A stretch of 64,000 bases of DNA from SMXQ01 sp033720855. Lineage in GTDB: Bacteria > Pseudomonadota > Alphaproteobacteria > SMXQ01. Where the stretch lies: assembly GCA_033720855.1 (NCBI GenBank), contig JAWWBR010000001.1, positions 11,231-75,230 of the forward strand, read 5' to 3'. Under the pieces are notes generated by a model. The model had not been told where the DNA came from, searched no databases, and saw nothing but the letters and a program-made list of their open reading frames with translations. Position numbers and translations under genes: made by a program. Shown here piece by piece: positions 37,632 to 46,992 of this stretch; position 1 is the first letter of the stretch; every line of letters starts with the position of its first letter.

Positions 37632-39431
37632 TCATTCCGCGTAGCCCGGCACGACGCGCACGTCGAGGACCACCCGGCCGCCGGCCTTGACCTTGTCGGC
37701 GGCGGTGTTGAGCGCCTCCAGGAGCCCCTCGGCGCCCGTCACCTGTTCCGCCTCGAAACCGAAGGAACGCGCGAAGCCGGCGATGTCGACCCCCGGCTCG
37801 TCGATGCGCTGGCCGATCCATTTGTTCTCGACCGGGCGCTCGCGATCGATCGCCACCTGTTCCTGATGGGCGACGTCGTTGTAATACGCCCGGTTGTTGG
37901 CGACGATGATGAGGAGCGGCAGATCCATGTGGGATGCGGTCCAGATGGCGCTGCCGCCCATGACGAAATCGCCGTCGCCGACCATGGCGACGGGGAGCCG
38001 GCCGGTGCCCTTGAGGGCCAGCGCCGCGCCCACCGCGTGGCCCGGCCCGGCGCCGACCCCGGCGCCGCCGTTTGAACCGAAGAAATCGAGCGGCCCGCGG
38101 ATGGTGATGCAGTCCCCGGGCCAGCCGAGGGGCATGTTGATCAGGCTGACGTCGTCGCGCTCGGCATGAAACCGGCGCCAGATCAGCGCCATGTCGCGGA
38201 GCGCCATGGTGCCACGGGCGACGGGCTCCTGCTTTTCCGTATTTTCGTTGGCGAGAGGGAGCTTCTGCCCCTTGGGGGCCGTCGCGCCGCGCGCCTCCAA
38301 CTCGGCCAGAAGCGCGCTCACGGTCATGTCGGGGGTCGCCAGCACCCTCAGGTCGGCGGTCGGCAGGATGTGGTAGTCCATGGACCAGCCGCGGTGCGAG
38401 TACTGGTCGACCGAGACGTGGATCACCTTGGCGGCGATCTTGTCCGGGCCGCCCAGGCGCTTGACGTAACCGCCGAGATCCATCCAGTCGAGGCTGAGCA
38501 CGGCGTCGGCCCGGGCGAAGGCGTCGAGGTGCTGGTCGCGGGGGTGGAAGCGCGGCTCCAGCACGTGCAGGGGATGGTCCGAGGGGAAGGCCGCCGAATT
38601 GTGGAGATCGGTCAGCACCACGGCGCCGAGCGCCTCGGCCAGGCGGATGCGGTTCTCGAAGGCGTCCTCGCCGCGCAGGCCGCGCCCCACCATCATCAAG
38701 GGCCGCTCGGCGGCGGTCAGGATATCGGCGATCTCCGCCACTTCGTCGGCCCTGGGCGCCGCCGGCCTGGCGGGCTGAAAGCGCGTTGGGTCGGGGAAGG
38801 CGACCTCGCCGGTGAGCGCCCCTTCCTGGAATTTTTCGTCGAGGCAGACATAGACCGGGCCGAAGGGCGCGGTGCGGGCGATCTGGTTCGCGCGCAGGAG
38901 CGATTCCAGCGCCGCCGGCACCGAATGGGGGGTGTCGTCCCATTTGGTGTAGTCGCGGACGATATGGGCCTGATCGGCGGTGGAATGGATCCATTCGATC
39001 CACGGGCGCCGGGCCTCGGCGTCGAGCGGGCCGTTGGCGCCGATGATGACCACCGGCTTGCGGTCGCACCAGGCGTTGAACACGGCCATGGTCGCGTGCA
39101 TCAGGCCGACATTGGTGTGCACGGCGGCGGCCATCGGCGTATCGGTCACCTTGGCGTAGCCGTGGGCGATGGCGACGGTGTGCTCCTCGTGCAGGCAGAC
39201 CAGCATCTGCGGATTGGTGTTGCCGAGAAAATTGACCACCGAATCGTGGAAGCCGCGATAGCTCGCCCCCGGCACCAGGGCAATGTATTTAAGGTCGAGG
39301 CGGCGCAGCATCTCGGCAACCGCGTCGGAGTTCCAGCCGAGGCGCGGGTTGCCCGCCCCTTCGGGGCGATCGATATGGGTGAATGTCGCGCTCCCGGGCC
39401 GCGGGTCCTTCCTCTCGCCCTCGTCTGCCAT
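37632..39431 (-). CDS. Thiamine diphosphate-dependent enzyme (acetolactate synthase-like)
   Basis: 599-residue ThDP enzyme with the three-domain layout of the acetolactate synthase/benzoylformate decarboxylase class. The catalytic Glu is in CLHEEHTVAIAHGYAKVT near residue 82, and the ThDP/Mg motif is VAMVGDGDFVMGGSAIWTAS with NNRAYYND about 28 residues later (GDG...NN). No small regulatory subunit or other ilv gene is adjacent, and the substrate loop differs from housekeeping IlvB, so a catabolic carboligase or decarboxylase is likely. The N-terminal ~30 residues are polar. Confidence 0.87.
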   Translation of the reverse strand: MADEGERKDPRPGSATFTHIDRPEGAGNPRLGWNSDAVAEMLRRLDLKYIALVPGASYRGFHDSVVNFLGNTNPQMLVCLHEEHTVAIAHGYAKVTDTPMAAAVHTNVGLMHATMAVFNAWCDRKPVVIIGANGPLDAEARRPWIEWIHSTADQAHIVRDYTKWDDTPHSVPAALESLLRANQIARTAPFGPVYVCLDEKFQEGALTGEVAFPDPTRFQPARPAAPRADEVAEIADILTAAERPLMMVGRGLRGEDAFENRIRLAEALGAVVLTDLHNSAAFPSDHPLHVLEPRFHPRDQHLDAFARADAVLSLDWMDLGGYVKRLGGPDKIAAKVIHVSVDQYSHRGWSMDYHILPTADLRVLATPDMTVSALLAELEARGATAPKGQKLPLANENTEKQEPVARGTMALRDMALIWRRFHAERDDVSLINMPLGWPGDCITIRGPLDFFGSNGGAGVGAGPGHAVGAALALKGTGRLPVAMVGDGDFVMGGSAIWTASHMDLPLLIIVANNRAYYNDVAHQEQVAIDRERPVENKWIGQRIDEPGVDIAGFARSFGFEAEQVTGAEGLLEALNTAADKVKAGGRVVLDVRVVPGYAE

Positions 39432-39650
39432 TCCGTCCTCCCTCGGTCATCCGCGTCAGGCGCGGGTTGGCCAGAGGTAACGATCTTGCCTCGCCCTGGC
39501 AAGGACCTTCGCGAGGCCGGCCAGGATTGTCGGGCAAACCGAACCGCGGCGGGGTAGACTGGGGCGCATCGGCGGCCGATCCCCGGCCCCCTATCAGCCC
39601 CGATCCGAGGCGATCTCGATGACCGGAAAAGTGACGTGCCGCGCCGCCCC

Positions 39651-40532
39651 ATGACCGCGCCCGCCCAGGGCGCGGCGTGGATGATCGCGGCGGCGGTGTC
39701 CTTTTCCCTGATGACCTGGGCGATCCGGGAGCTGGCGCCGATCTCCGCCTCGGAAATCATCTTCCTGCGCAGCCTGGTCGGGCTGTTTTTCGTCCTGCCG
39801 TGGCTGAGGCTTCCCGAAGGCCGCCTGTTGCGCCGCCCGCGCATCGGCCTGTTCGGCTTGCGCGCGGTGATGAGCTACGGCGCCATGCTGGCCTGGTTCT
39901 ACGCCATTCACCACGCGGTCCTGGCCGATGCCGTGGCGCTGCAGTTCACCCTGCCGCTCTTCACCATCCTGTTTGCCATCGTCGTCTTTCGCGAACCGGT
40001 GGGCATGCGCCGCTGGAGCGCGACCATCATCGGGTTTCTCGGCGCGCTCGTCATCATCCGCCCGGGCTTTGCTGAGATCGACGCCGCGATGGCGCTGGTG
40101 CTCCTGTCTTCGGCCCTCTACGGCGCGACAAATATCGTGGTGAAATACCTCACCCGTTTCGAGCGGGCCGCAACCCTGGTGTTCTATCTCCACGTCCTGA
40201 CCCTGCCGATGGCGCTGGCGGGGGCGCTGCCCTACTGGGTGTGGCCGGGCTGGGCCGATCTGCCGTGGATCCTGATCCTGGGGGCGACCGGGACGCTCGC
40301 CCATTACTGCTTCTCCCGGGCCATGGCCGCGGCCGACGCCTCCGTGGTGATGCCGCTGGATTACCTGCGCCTGCCGATGCTGGCGGCGCTCGGCTATTTC
40401 GCCTATGGCGAGGCGACCACGGGGTGGACCTGGGCGGGGGCGGCGATCATCTGTTCGTCGACCTTCTATATCACCCGGCGCGAGGCGCAGATCGCCCGGG
40501 CGGCCCGTGTCTCAGCCGCCAAACCGGATTAG
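39651..40532 (+). CDS. EamA/DMT superfamily transporter
   Basis: 293-residue protein with ten membrane segments in two EamA halves; the second repeat starts at about residue 145 (AEIDAAMALVLLSSALYGAT). Features include EIIFLRSLVGLFFVLPWLRL, FREPVGMRRWSATIIGFLGALVIIRPG and the second-half VVMPLDYLRLPMLAALGYFAYGE. I use the ATG at 39651; a GTG at 39636 would add five residues. Divergent from the ThDP gene. Likely exports a metabolite, substrate unknown. Confidence 0.87.
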   Translation: MTAPAQGAAWMIAAAVSFSLMTWAIRELAPISASEIIFLRSLVGLFFVLPWLRLPEGRLLRRPRIGLFGLRAVMSYGAMLAWFYAIHHAVLADAVALQFTLPLFTILFAIVVFREPVGMRRWSATIIGFLGALVIIRPGFAEIDAAMALVLLSSALYGATNIVVKYLTRFERAATLVFYLHVLTLPMALAGALPYWVWPGWADLPWILILGATGTLAHYCFSRAMAAADASVVMPLDYLRLPMLAALGYFAYGEATTGWTWAGAAIICSSTFYITRREAQIARAARVSAAKPD

Positions 40533-40575
40533 GACAGCGAATTCTGGGGAATGGGGGAGGGGGCGCCGGCCCTCA

Positions 40576-40848
40576 TCAGCCGCCGTTGATGAGCGTGCGG
40601 CCCTTGGGCGTCAGTTTGCACACCAGCCAGTCGGGCTTGATGGCGTTCCAGAACCAGGGTTCCGCCCAGCCCTTGTCGAGGCAGACGCGCACCGTGCGCG
40701 GCGAGATGCGCTGGCCCAACTCGTTGAACAACGGCAGTTTGCCGCCGGGCTGGCCAAGGCCACGCTTGAGCCAGGCGAGCTGCGCATCGCTGGGGCGCCC
40801 GTCCGCGAAGTCTTCGCGGGGACGAAGGTTGGTGTTTGCTGCGTCCAT
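40576..40848 (-). CDS. Conserved-looking hypothetical protein, 90 aa
   Basis: A 90-residue soluble protein with ordered-looking content: SDAQLAWLKRGLGQPGGKLPLFNELGQRI, an HTH-like RTVRVCLDKGWAEPWFWNAI and a C-terminal CKLTPKGRTLI, which recalls a winged-helix wing in small DNA-binding proteins. I do not recognise a family. It is convergent with the EamA gene and divergent from cutA, with an AT-rich stretch upstream of its start (40895-40920). Confidence 0.6.
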   Translation of the reverse strand: MDAANTNLRPREDFADGRPSDAQLAWLKRGLGQPGGKLPLFNELGQRISPRTVRVCLDKGWAEPWFWNAIKPDWLVCKLTPKGRTLINGG

Positions 40849-40995
40849 GCCGCTCCCGAGTCTCCTCAGGCCTCCCGTGGGCAGGATGTTGCAAATATGG
40901 TTTATTTTACGTTAATTGCGCTGGGCTGTCACGATTGCCGGTCGGGCGCCGGCCCGGGATGCGTGGATCGGCGGGCGGCGAAAGGGGACGAGGCG

Positions 40996-41313
40996 ATGAC
41001 CTGTGTGGTGCTGTACGTGACCGCCGCTGACGCGGAAGAGGCGGCGCGCATCGGCCGGACATTGGTGGAGGAGCGGTTGGCGGCCTGCGCCAACGTGTTG
41101 CCCGGCGTGCGCGCGATCTACCGTTGGGAGGGCGCGGTGCAGGACGAGGCGGAAGCGGTGCTGATCGCCAAGACCGAAGCGTCTTGCGTCGCCGCGGCGA
41201 CGGACCGGATCAAGGCCCTGCACAGCTATGAGCTGCCCTGCGTGGTGGCGCTTCCCGTAGCCGGCGGCAACGCGGCGTTTCTTGAATGGATCGAGGCGGA
41301 AACGGACGGCTGA
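40996..41313 (+). CDS. cutA: Divalent cation tolerance protein CutA
   Basis: 105-residue CutA1 with the trimeric ferredoxin-like fold. Marks are VVLYVTAADAEEAARIGRTL, the conserved LAACANVLPGVRAIYRWEG, and the C-terminal HSYELPCVVALPV with NAAFLEWI. ATG 40996 follows GGGGACGAGG. The frame is open far upstream through the previous genes, which is a shadow. Confidence 0.95.
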   Translation: MTCVVLYVTAADAEEAARIGRTLVEERLAACANVLPGVRAIYRWEGAVQDEAEAVLIAKTEASCVAAATDRIKALHSYELPCVVALPVAGGNAAFLEWIEAETDG

Positions 41314-41348
41314 GGGGAATTCCCGCGTCTTGGAGTCCGTCTATCCGC

Positions 41349-41534
41349 TTAGGCGTCGGTGGCGCCGGGTTTCCGCGGCCGATGGGCGCGGTTGAGGGCG
41401 TCACGCACCCTGGCGCGGTATTCGGGATCGATGACGACGCGCTCGAGGTCGATGGGTTCGAAATCCGGCGCCGGGGGGATGGGATCGGGCTTGCGGATTG
41501 TCTTGGTGCTGGCCGCTGTCGGCTCGAGGTACAT
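41349..41534 (-). CDS. Small hypothetical protein, 61 aa
   Basis: A 61-residue Pro/Arg/Glu-rich peptide (KPDPIPPAPDFEPIDLERVV, then DPEYRARVRDALNRAHRP) with AAAGGA about 10 bp before its ATG. It is convergent with cutA, 35 bp away. No domain recognised; the codon pattern looks coding. It may be a short natively disordered protein. Confidence 0.5.
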   Translation of the reverse strand: MYLEPTAASTKTIRKPDPIPPAPDFEPIDLERVVIDPEYRARVRDALNRAHRPRKPGATDA

Positions 41535-41824
41535 GACGTCGGGTCCTTTCGAACGCTTTCAAGGTCCCCCTTCGACGCGTCTCGCGCCTCCCCTTTTGCA
41601 ACACTAGGCTGCCAATGCGGCCCTCGCAGGACATAAATATGGTTAAAATGTGATATTTCAAGGGGTTTAGGAGCAGCCATTAAGTCATGTGTTAACAAAA
41701 TTGTCGCACCGTTTGCACAATCTGGCGGCATCGGGCGGGGCCAAGAAATAACGCCGGGCGCGGTGCCCGGTGCGGTATAGTGCCGCATCCGACCCGGTCC
41801 CCGATCGAAGGTGGCGCTGTCCCC

Positions 41825-43033
41825 ATGAACTCCCTATCCGCCCGCCTGTCGCAAGGTTTCGCCCATATCGGGCACGCCTATATGCATCTCCTGGTGGCGT
41901 TGTTCCTGACCATCGTGCTCGCCCTGGAGCAGGCCTGGCGCAAGGAATATGCCGACCTCATCAGCCTGTGGACGGCCGGCGCCTTTCTGGTCGGTGTGCT
42001 GGCGCCGCTCGCCGGTTATCTCGGCGACAAGTGGTCGACGCCGGGGATGATGGTGGTGTTCTTCGTCGGCTCGGGCGCGGCCACCATCGCCTGCGGCCTG
42101 GCCGAGGATCCCCTGACCCTGGCGCTTGCCCTGGCCGGGCTCGGCACCTTCGCCGCGATTTTGCATCCGGTGGGGATGGCCTGGCTGGTGCGCAGCGCCG
42201 TCAACCGGGGGATGGCGCTCGGCGTGTTCGGCGTGTCCGGCTCGGTTGGCGTCGCCACCGCCGGCATCGTCGCGGCGGCGCTGATGAATGGCATCAGCTG
42301 GCGCGCGGCCTTCATCGTGCCGGGTGCGGTGTGCCTGGCGACGGGGCTGATATTGCTGGGCTTCATCGCCGCCGGGCTGGTTCGCGATGAACGCCGGGAC
42401 CGTGTCAGCTACGATGAGCCAACCCGTTCCGAGGTGCTGCGCGCCTTCTTCGCGCTGTCGGCGACGGTGTTTCTCGGCGGCTTGATCTATCAGGGCACCC
42501 AGGTGGCGATGCCCAAGGCGCTGACCCTCAGGCTGCCGGGCCTCGAGGACGGCGGCTGGCTGGCCGCCGGCAGCCTGTTCACCATGATCTACCTGATCGG
42601 CGGCATGATGCAGCTGGGCGGCGGCTGGCTGGCCGACCGCTATCCCCTCAAATGGGTCTACCTCTGGACCTACGTCTTCCAGGTGCCGTTCCTGTTCGCC
42701 GCCGCGGCGCTGACCGGCATCCCCTTCGTGCTCGCGGCGGTGGTCATGGTCACCTTGAACGTGGGCTCGCTGCCGGCGGAAAATGGGCTGCTGGCGCGCT
42801 ATACGCCGGTGCGCTGGCGCGGCTCGGCCTTCGGCGCGAAATTCGTCCTGTCCCTGGGCGTGGCGCCGGTGGCGGTGCAGTTGGTCGCCTGGATCCAAGG
42901 GGCGACCGGCGGCTTCTTCTGGCTGTTCGTGCTGCTGGGCTCGGCATCCATGCTCGCCGTGATCGCCATCCTGCTGTTGCCGGGGGACGAGCGCGGCCTC
43001 GTGCCCAAGGTCGTGCCCGGCGCCGCCGAATAA
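41825..43033 (+). CDS. MFS transporter
   Basis: 402-residue major facilitator with 12 segments. It begins GFAHIGHAYMHLLVALFLTI, a His-rich first helix like that of Fsr/NarK-type or fosmidomycin-resistance carriers, and has the motif A equivalent in AGYLGDKWSTPGMMVVFF and a second-half GGWLADRYPLKWVY. ATG 41825 is used. The 290 bp upstream to the preceding gene are AT-rich near 41640-41700 and contain no gene. Substrate unknown. Confidence 0.87.
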   Translation: MNSLSARLSQGFAHIGHAYMHLLVALFLTIVLALEQAWRKEYADLISLWTAGAFLVGVLAPLAGYLGDKWSTPGMMVVFFVGSGAATIACGLAEDPLTLALALAGLGTFAAILHPVGMAWLVRSAVNRGMALGVFGVSGSVGVATAGIVAAALMNGISWRAAFIVPGAVCLATGLILLGFIAAGLVRDERRDRVSYDEPTRSEVLRAFFALSATVFLGGLIYQGTQVAMPKALTLRLPGLEDGGWLAAGSLFTMIYLIGGMMQLGGGWLADRYPLKWVYLWTYVFQVPFLFAAAALTGIPFVLAAVVMVTLNVGSLPAENGLLARYTPVRWRGSAFGAKFVLSLGVAPVAVQLVAWIQGATGGFFWLFVLLGSASMLAVIAILLLPGDERGLVPKVVPGAAE

Positions 43034-43132
43034 ACCCCTTGCGATTTTTGCGACGGATTTCGCGGCTCCGGCCGTGTATTTTCGGACGACAACAACGATA
43101 ACCCGGTCCCCGTTTCGGGAGGGAATGGAAGA

Positions 43133-44470
43133 ATGGTCAGGGGACACATGCTTGCGGCCTGGCTCGAGCGCGTGGCCAACGTCCGCGAGGACGAGGTCAA
43201 GGCCCTGGTCTGGGCCTTCGCCTATTTCTTCTGCCTGCTGACCAGCTATTACATCCTGCGCCCGCTGCGCGACGAGATGGGCGTGCGCTCGGGGGTCGAA
43301 AACCTGCAGTGGCTGTTTTCCGGCACCTTTTTCGTCATGCTGGTGGCCGCCCCCATCTTCGGGGCCGTGGTGTCGCGCTTTTCGCGCCGCCAGTTCATTC
43401 CCTGGGTGTACCGCTTCTTCGTCCTCAACATCCTGATCTTCTTCGCCATGCTCACCCTGGGCTGGGCCGAGATCACGGTGGCCCGCGTCTTCTTCGTCTG
43501 GGTCAGCGTCTACAACCTGTTCGTGGTGACCGTGTTCTGGGGGTTCATGGCCGATCTCTTCTCCAACGCCCAGGGCAAGCGGCTGTTCGGATTCATCGCC
43601 GCCGGAGGCTCCGCCGGGGCGCTTTTGGGGCCGAGCCTGACGGCGGCGCTGGCCGTGCCGCTGGGGCCGGTCAACCTGCTGCTGATCTCGGCCGTGTTCC
43701 TGGAACTCGCGGTCTGGTGCGTGCGCGGGCTGCTCAAAAGCCCTCAGGGAGAGGCCCATGACGCCGGGCCCGCGCGCGAGAACGGTGCCGCCGCAGACGG
43801 CGCGTCGCGCAACGAGGCGGTGATCGGCGGCGGCTTCCTCGACGGCGTCGTGGAGATCCTGCGCTCCCGCTACCTTGCCCTGATCTTCCTGCACATCGTC
43901 CTGCTGTCGACGACGGCGACCTTCCTCTATTTCCAGCAGGCCTCGATCGTCGCGGCGGCGACCCAGGACAGCGGCGAACGCACGCAAATCTTCGCCTTCA
44001 TCGATCTCGCCGCCAGCCTTCTCACCATCGGCGTGCAGTTCCTGCTGACCGGACGCCTGATCCTGCGCTTCGGGGTCGGGCCGGCGCTCGCCTTCCTGCC
44101 GGTGGTGACCATGGTCGGGTTCCTGGTGCTGGCGTTCTCGCCGGTGCTGGCCGTGGTGGTGGTGTTCCAGGCGATCAAGCGGGCGGCGGAATTCGCCATT
44201 TCCAACCCGGCGCGGGAAGTCCTGTTCACGGTGGTGACGCGCGAGCAGAAATACAAGTCGAAGAGCTTCTTGGATACCGCCGTCCTGCGCGGCGCCGACA
44301 TGGTGAGCGGCTGGGGCTATCACGGCCTGCGCGGCCTGGGGCTGGATCTCTCCGCCATCGCCGGCGTGACCGTGCCCCTGGCCGCGGCTTGGGCAGGGGT
44401 GACCCTGGCCCTCGGCCGCAGGCAGGAGAAATTGGCGAACGAGTCGACGGCGGCGGTGCCCGCCCAATAG
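43133..44470 (+). CDS. NTP/NDP-exchange-like MFS transporter
   Basis: 445-residue multi-span protein opening with DEVKALVWAFAYFFCLLTSYYILRPLRDEMG, a start I associate with bacterial proteins annotated as ADP/ATP translocase-like or NTP/NDP exchangers of the MFS clan. Two further blocks, TVFWGFMADLFSNAQGKRLFGFIAAGGSAGA and AIKRAAEFAISNPAREVLFTVVTREQKYKSKSFLDT, support this. Free-living bacteria carry such homologues with unproven substrates. GGGAGGGAATGGAAG precedes the ATG; an internal ATG at 43148 is an alternative. Confidence 0.82.
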   Translation: MVRGHMLAAWLERVANVREDEVKALVWAFAYFFCLLTSYYILRPLRDEMGVRSGVENLQWLFSGTFFVMLVAAPIFGAVVSRFSRRQFIPWVYRFFVLNILIFFAMLTLGWAEITVARVFFVWVSVYNLFVVTVFWGFMADLFSNAQGKRLFGFIAAGGSAGALLGPSLTAALAVPLGPVNLLLISAVFLELAVWCVRGLLKSPQGEAHDAGPARENGAAADGASRNEAVIGGGFLDGVVEILRSRYLALIFLHIVLLSTTATFLYFQQASIVAAATQDSGERTQIFAFIDLAASLLTIGVQFLLTGRLILRFGVGPALAFLPVVTMVGFLVLAFSPVLAVVVVFQAIKRAAEFAISNPAREVLFTVVTREQKYKSKSFLDTAVLRGADMVSGWGYHGLRGLGLDLSAIAGVTVPLAAAWAGVTLALGRRQEKLANESTAAVPAQ

Positions 44471-44513
44471 CTGTGCCCACGACGATCATGTTTGCGAACA
44501 GGGAGTGAAAGAG

Positions 44514-45476
44514 ATGACGAAAGAGACGAGCAACCTTGGTCCCCGGCTGAGCCGGAAGGATTTCCTTAAGGGGAGCGCGGCGGCGGCCGGCGTCATCGCC
44601 GCCGGCGGCATCCCGGGGCTGCTGGGCGGCGGTGCCGCTCATGCCGCAACGCAAATCATGCGGGCGATCCCGCGGACGGGCGAGAAGATTCCCGTCATCG
44701 GCGTCGGCACCGCCTGGATCTACGATGTCGAGCCGGGTGATCCGAAGATGCCGATCCTCAAGGCGACGCTGGACACCTTCGTCAAGTCGGGCGGCGGCGT
44801 GATCGACTCTTCGCCCACCTACGGCCGGGCGGAGCCGGTGGTCGGCCAGCTTCTGGCCGAGCTCGGGGCGCGCGACAAGGCGTTCATCGCCACCAAGATC
44901 TCGACCTTCGGTGAACAGGAGGGGATCGCCCAGGTCGAGGCCTCGATGCAACGGCTACGGACCACGAAGTTCGAGCTGCTTCAGGTCCACAACATCAAGG
45001 ACACCAAGACCCAGCTCAAGACCATCCGGCGCCTGCGCGAGGAGGGCAAGGTGAAGTACATCGGCATCACCGTTTCCTCCAAACGCCGCTACGAGCGCTT
45101 TATCAAGGTGATGGAGAGCGAACCGCTCGATTTCGTCCAGGTCAATTATTCCCTGGGCCAGCCCGACACGGCCGAGCGAATCCTGCCGCTCGCGCGCGAC
45201 AAGGGCATGGCGGTGCTGATCAACCGCCCGTTCTGGAAGGGGCGCCTGTTCCGCAAGGCCAAGGGGAAGAAACTGCCCGACTGGGCGGCGGAGTTCGACT
45301 GCAAGAGCTGGGCCCAGTTCTTCCTCAAGTTCTCCGTCGGCCACCCTGCGGTGACCGCCGCCATCCCCGGCACCGACCGGCCCGAATACATGGTCGACAA
45401 CCTGGCCGCGGGGCGCGGCCGCATGCCCGACGAAAAGACCCGGGCCAAGATGCTGGCCTATTGGCAAAGCCTCTGA
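44514..45476 (+). CDS. Exported aldo/keto reductase
   Basis: 320-residue aldo/keto reductase with a twin-arginine-like leader: LSRKDFLKGSAAAAGVIAAG then a Gly/Ala hydrophobic region to HAA near residue 45. The leader has Arg-Lys rather than Arg-Arg, tolerated in some Tat signals. The catalytic tetrad is Asp/Tyr in VIDSSPTYGRAE, Lys in FIATKIS and His in LLQVHNI. The start ATG 44514 has GGGAG 8 bp upstream. It could fold in the cytoplasm with NADPH before Tat export. Substrate unknown. Confidence 0.87.
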   Translation: MTKETSNLGPRLSRKDFLKGSAAAAGVIAAGGIPGLLGGGAAHAATQIMRAIPRTGEKIPVIGVGTAWIYDVEPGDPKMPILKATLDTFVKSGGGVIDSSPTYGRAEPVVGQLLAELGARDKAFIATKISTFGEQEGIAQVEASMQRLRTTKFELLQVHNIKDTKTQLKTIRRLREEGKVKYIGITVSSKRRYERFIKVMESEPLDFVQVNYSLGQPDTAERILPLARDKGMAVLINRPFWKGRLFRKAKGKKLPDWAAEFDCKSWAQFFLKFSVGHPAVTAAIPGTDRPEYMVDNLAAGRGRMPDEKTRAKMLAYWQSL

Positions 45477-45495
45477 GGGCGGAGGGCCGTCGGTC

Positions 45496-46797
45496 CTAGC
45501 GGGCCGCCGCCGCGATCGCCTGGTCGAGATCTTCGATCAGGTCGGCCGCGTCCTCGATGCCGACCGAAAGGCGGACCACCTCGGGCCCGGCGCCGGCGGC
45601 GGCGCGCTCGTCGTCGGAAAGCTGGCGGTGGGTGGTCGAGGCGGGGTGAATGACCAGGCTGCGGGTGTCGCCGACATTGGCGAGATGGGAGAACAGCCGG
45701 CAGGCCTCGACGGTCTTGACGCCGGCGTCGAACCCCCCTTTGAGGCCGAAGGTCAGCACCGCGCCGGCGCCGTCGGGCAGGTATTTGGCCGCCAGGTCGA
45801 AGCTGGGGCTGGAGGGAAGGCCGGCATAGGACACCCATGACACCTGGTCGTGGCCCTCCAGGTAGGTCGCCACCGCCATCGCGTTCTGCGAGTGCCGCGC
45901 CATGCGCAGGGTGAGCGTCTCCGCGCCCGTCAGGGTCAGGAAGGCGGTCATCGGCGCCATCGCCGGGCCGAAATCGCGCAAGCCTACGGCGTGGCCGTAG
46001 ACGGCGTAGGCCAGCGGCCCGAACTTTTCCGCGAACCGGGTGCCGTGATAGGCGGCGTTGGGCGCGCTCAGCGCCGGGTACCGGGCATCCCAATGGAACC
46101 CCCCGGAATCGACGATCACCCCGCCGATGGCATTGCCGTGTCCGGCGATGAACTTGGTGGTGGAATAGACGGCGATGTCGGCCCCCCATTCGAACGGCCG
46201 GCACAGCGCCGGCGTCGCCAGGGTATTGTCGACGATGAGCGGCACCTTGGCCTCCCGGGCGACCGCGGCGATCGCCTCGAGATCGACCATCAGCCCGCCG
46301 GGATTGGAGAGGCTCTCGGTAAAGATCGCTCTGGTGCGCGGCGTCAGGGCGGCGCGGAAATTATCGGCATCAAAGGGGTCGACGAAGGCAACCCGCCAGC
46401 CGAGGCGGGAAAAGCTGTGGCTGAACTGGGTGATCGATCCGCCGTAGAGGTTGCGCGACGAGACGATCTCGTCGCCCGCTTCCATCAGCGGCAGGACGGC
46501 GAGGAACTGCGCCGCGTGTCCCGAGGCCGCGGCGATGGCGCCGACGCCGCCGTCGAGCGCCGCCATCTTGCCCTCAAGCGCCTGCACCGTGGGATTGGTG
46601 ATGCGCGAATAGATCTGGCCGAACTCATCGAGGTTGAACAGCCGGGCGGCATGCTCGGTGTCCTTGAAGACATAGGACGCGGTCTGGTGGATCGGCGTGA
46701 TGCGCGCGCCGGTGGTGGGGTCCGGCGCGGTCCCGCCATGCACCGCGCGGGTCGACAGTCCCGCGCTCTTCAGGGGATCTTCAGGGCCTTTGGCCAT
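45496..46797 (-). CDS. metZ: O-acetylhomoserine sulfhydrylase/aminocarboxypropyltransferase
   Basis: PLP enzyme making homocysteine (or cystathionine-type products) from activated homoserine, 433 residues. Marks are STRAVHGGTAPDPTTGARITPI, FGQIYSRITNPTVQALE, and the PLP-lysine loop IAVYSTTKFIAGHGNAIGG. The C-terminal LSVGIEDAADLIEDLDQAI is typical of the Cys/Met metabolism class. It is convergent with the aldo/keto reductase and divergent from rplM; a 14-bp palindrome lies 29 bp upstream of its start. Confidence 0.93.
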   Translation of the reverse strand: MAKGPEDPLKSAGLSTRAVHGGTAPDPTTGARITPIHQTASYVFKDTEHAARLFNLDEFGQIYSRITNPTVQALEGKMAALDGGVGAIAAASGHAAQFLAVLPLMEAGDEIVSSRNLYGGSITQFSHSFSRLGWRVAFVDPFDADNFRAALTPRTRAIFTESLSNPGGLMVDLEAIAAVAREAKVPLIVDNTLATPALCRPFEWGADIAVYSTTKFIAGHGNAIGGVIVDSGGFHWDARYPALSAPNAAYHGTRFAEKFGPLAYAVYGHAVGLRDFGPAMAPMTAFLTLTGAETLTLRMARHSQNAMAVATYLEGHDQVSWVSYAGLPSSPSFDLAAKYLPDGAGAVLTFGLKGGFDAGVKTVEACRLFSHLANVGDTRSLVIHPASTTHRQLSDDERAAAGAGPEVVRLSVGIEDAADLIEDLDQAIAAAAR

Positions 46798-46825
46798 TGC
46801 GATCGCGCCCCGCAGCAGGCATCGA

Positions 46826-46839
46826 ATTACTATAGTAAT
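46826..46839. promoter_or_regulatory. 14-bp perfect palindrome upstream of metZ
   Basis: ATTACTATAGTAAT is a perfect self-complementary sequence in the 195-bp divergent region between metZ and rplM. It lies 29 bp before the metZ ATG. It is a good operator candidate; the cognate regulator is unknown. Confidence 0.5.
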
Positions 46840-46875
46840 GTATATCCAACACCCTAAAAATAAACGGATTTTCGG

Positions 46876-46903
46876 TTGACATGTGCAAATCCTCTGGCAT
46901 ACT
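46876..46903 (+). promoter_or_regulatory. Sigma-70 type promoter for rplM-rpsI
   Basis: TTGACA at 46876-46881 is followed after 16 bp by CATACT, a close match to -35/-10. It leaves a 5' leader of about 85 bases before the rplM ATG. Confidence 0.65.
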
Positions 46904-46992
46904 CCGCGGCCTTATTCGGCCGGGACGGTATCAGAGCGCCGGCCCTCTGGCAAACCCGGTGGGCGCATGAGCCCGAATCAAGGAACAGGGTG

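Noticed and set aside
41680..41696. CtrA-like box TTAA...TTAAC upstream of the MFS gene
   Set aside because: The spacer is 8 bp, whereas the CtrA consensus needs 7; kept only as AT-rich promoter DNA.
46798..46992. SAM riboswitch upstream of metZ
   Set aside because: No conserved SAM-I/SAM-II core was visible; only the 14-bp palindrome stands out.
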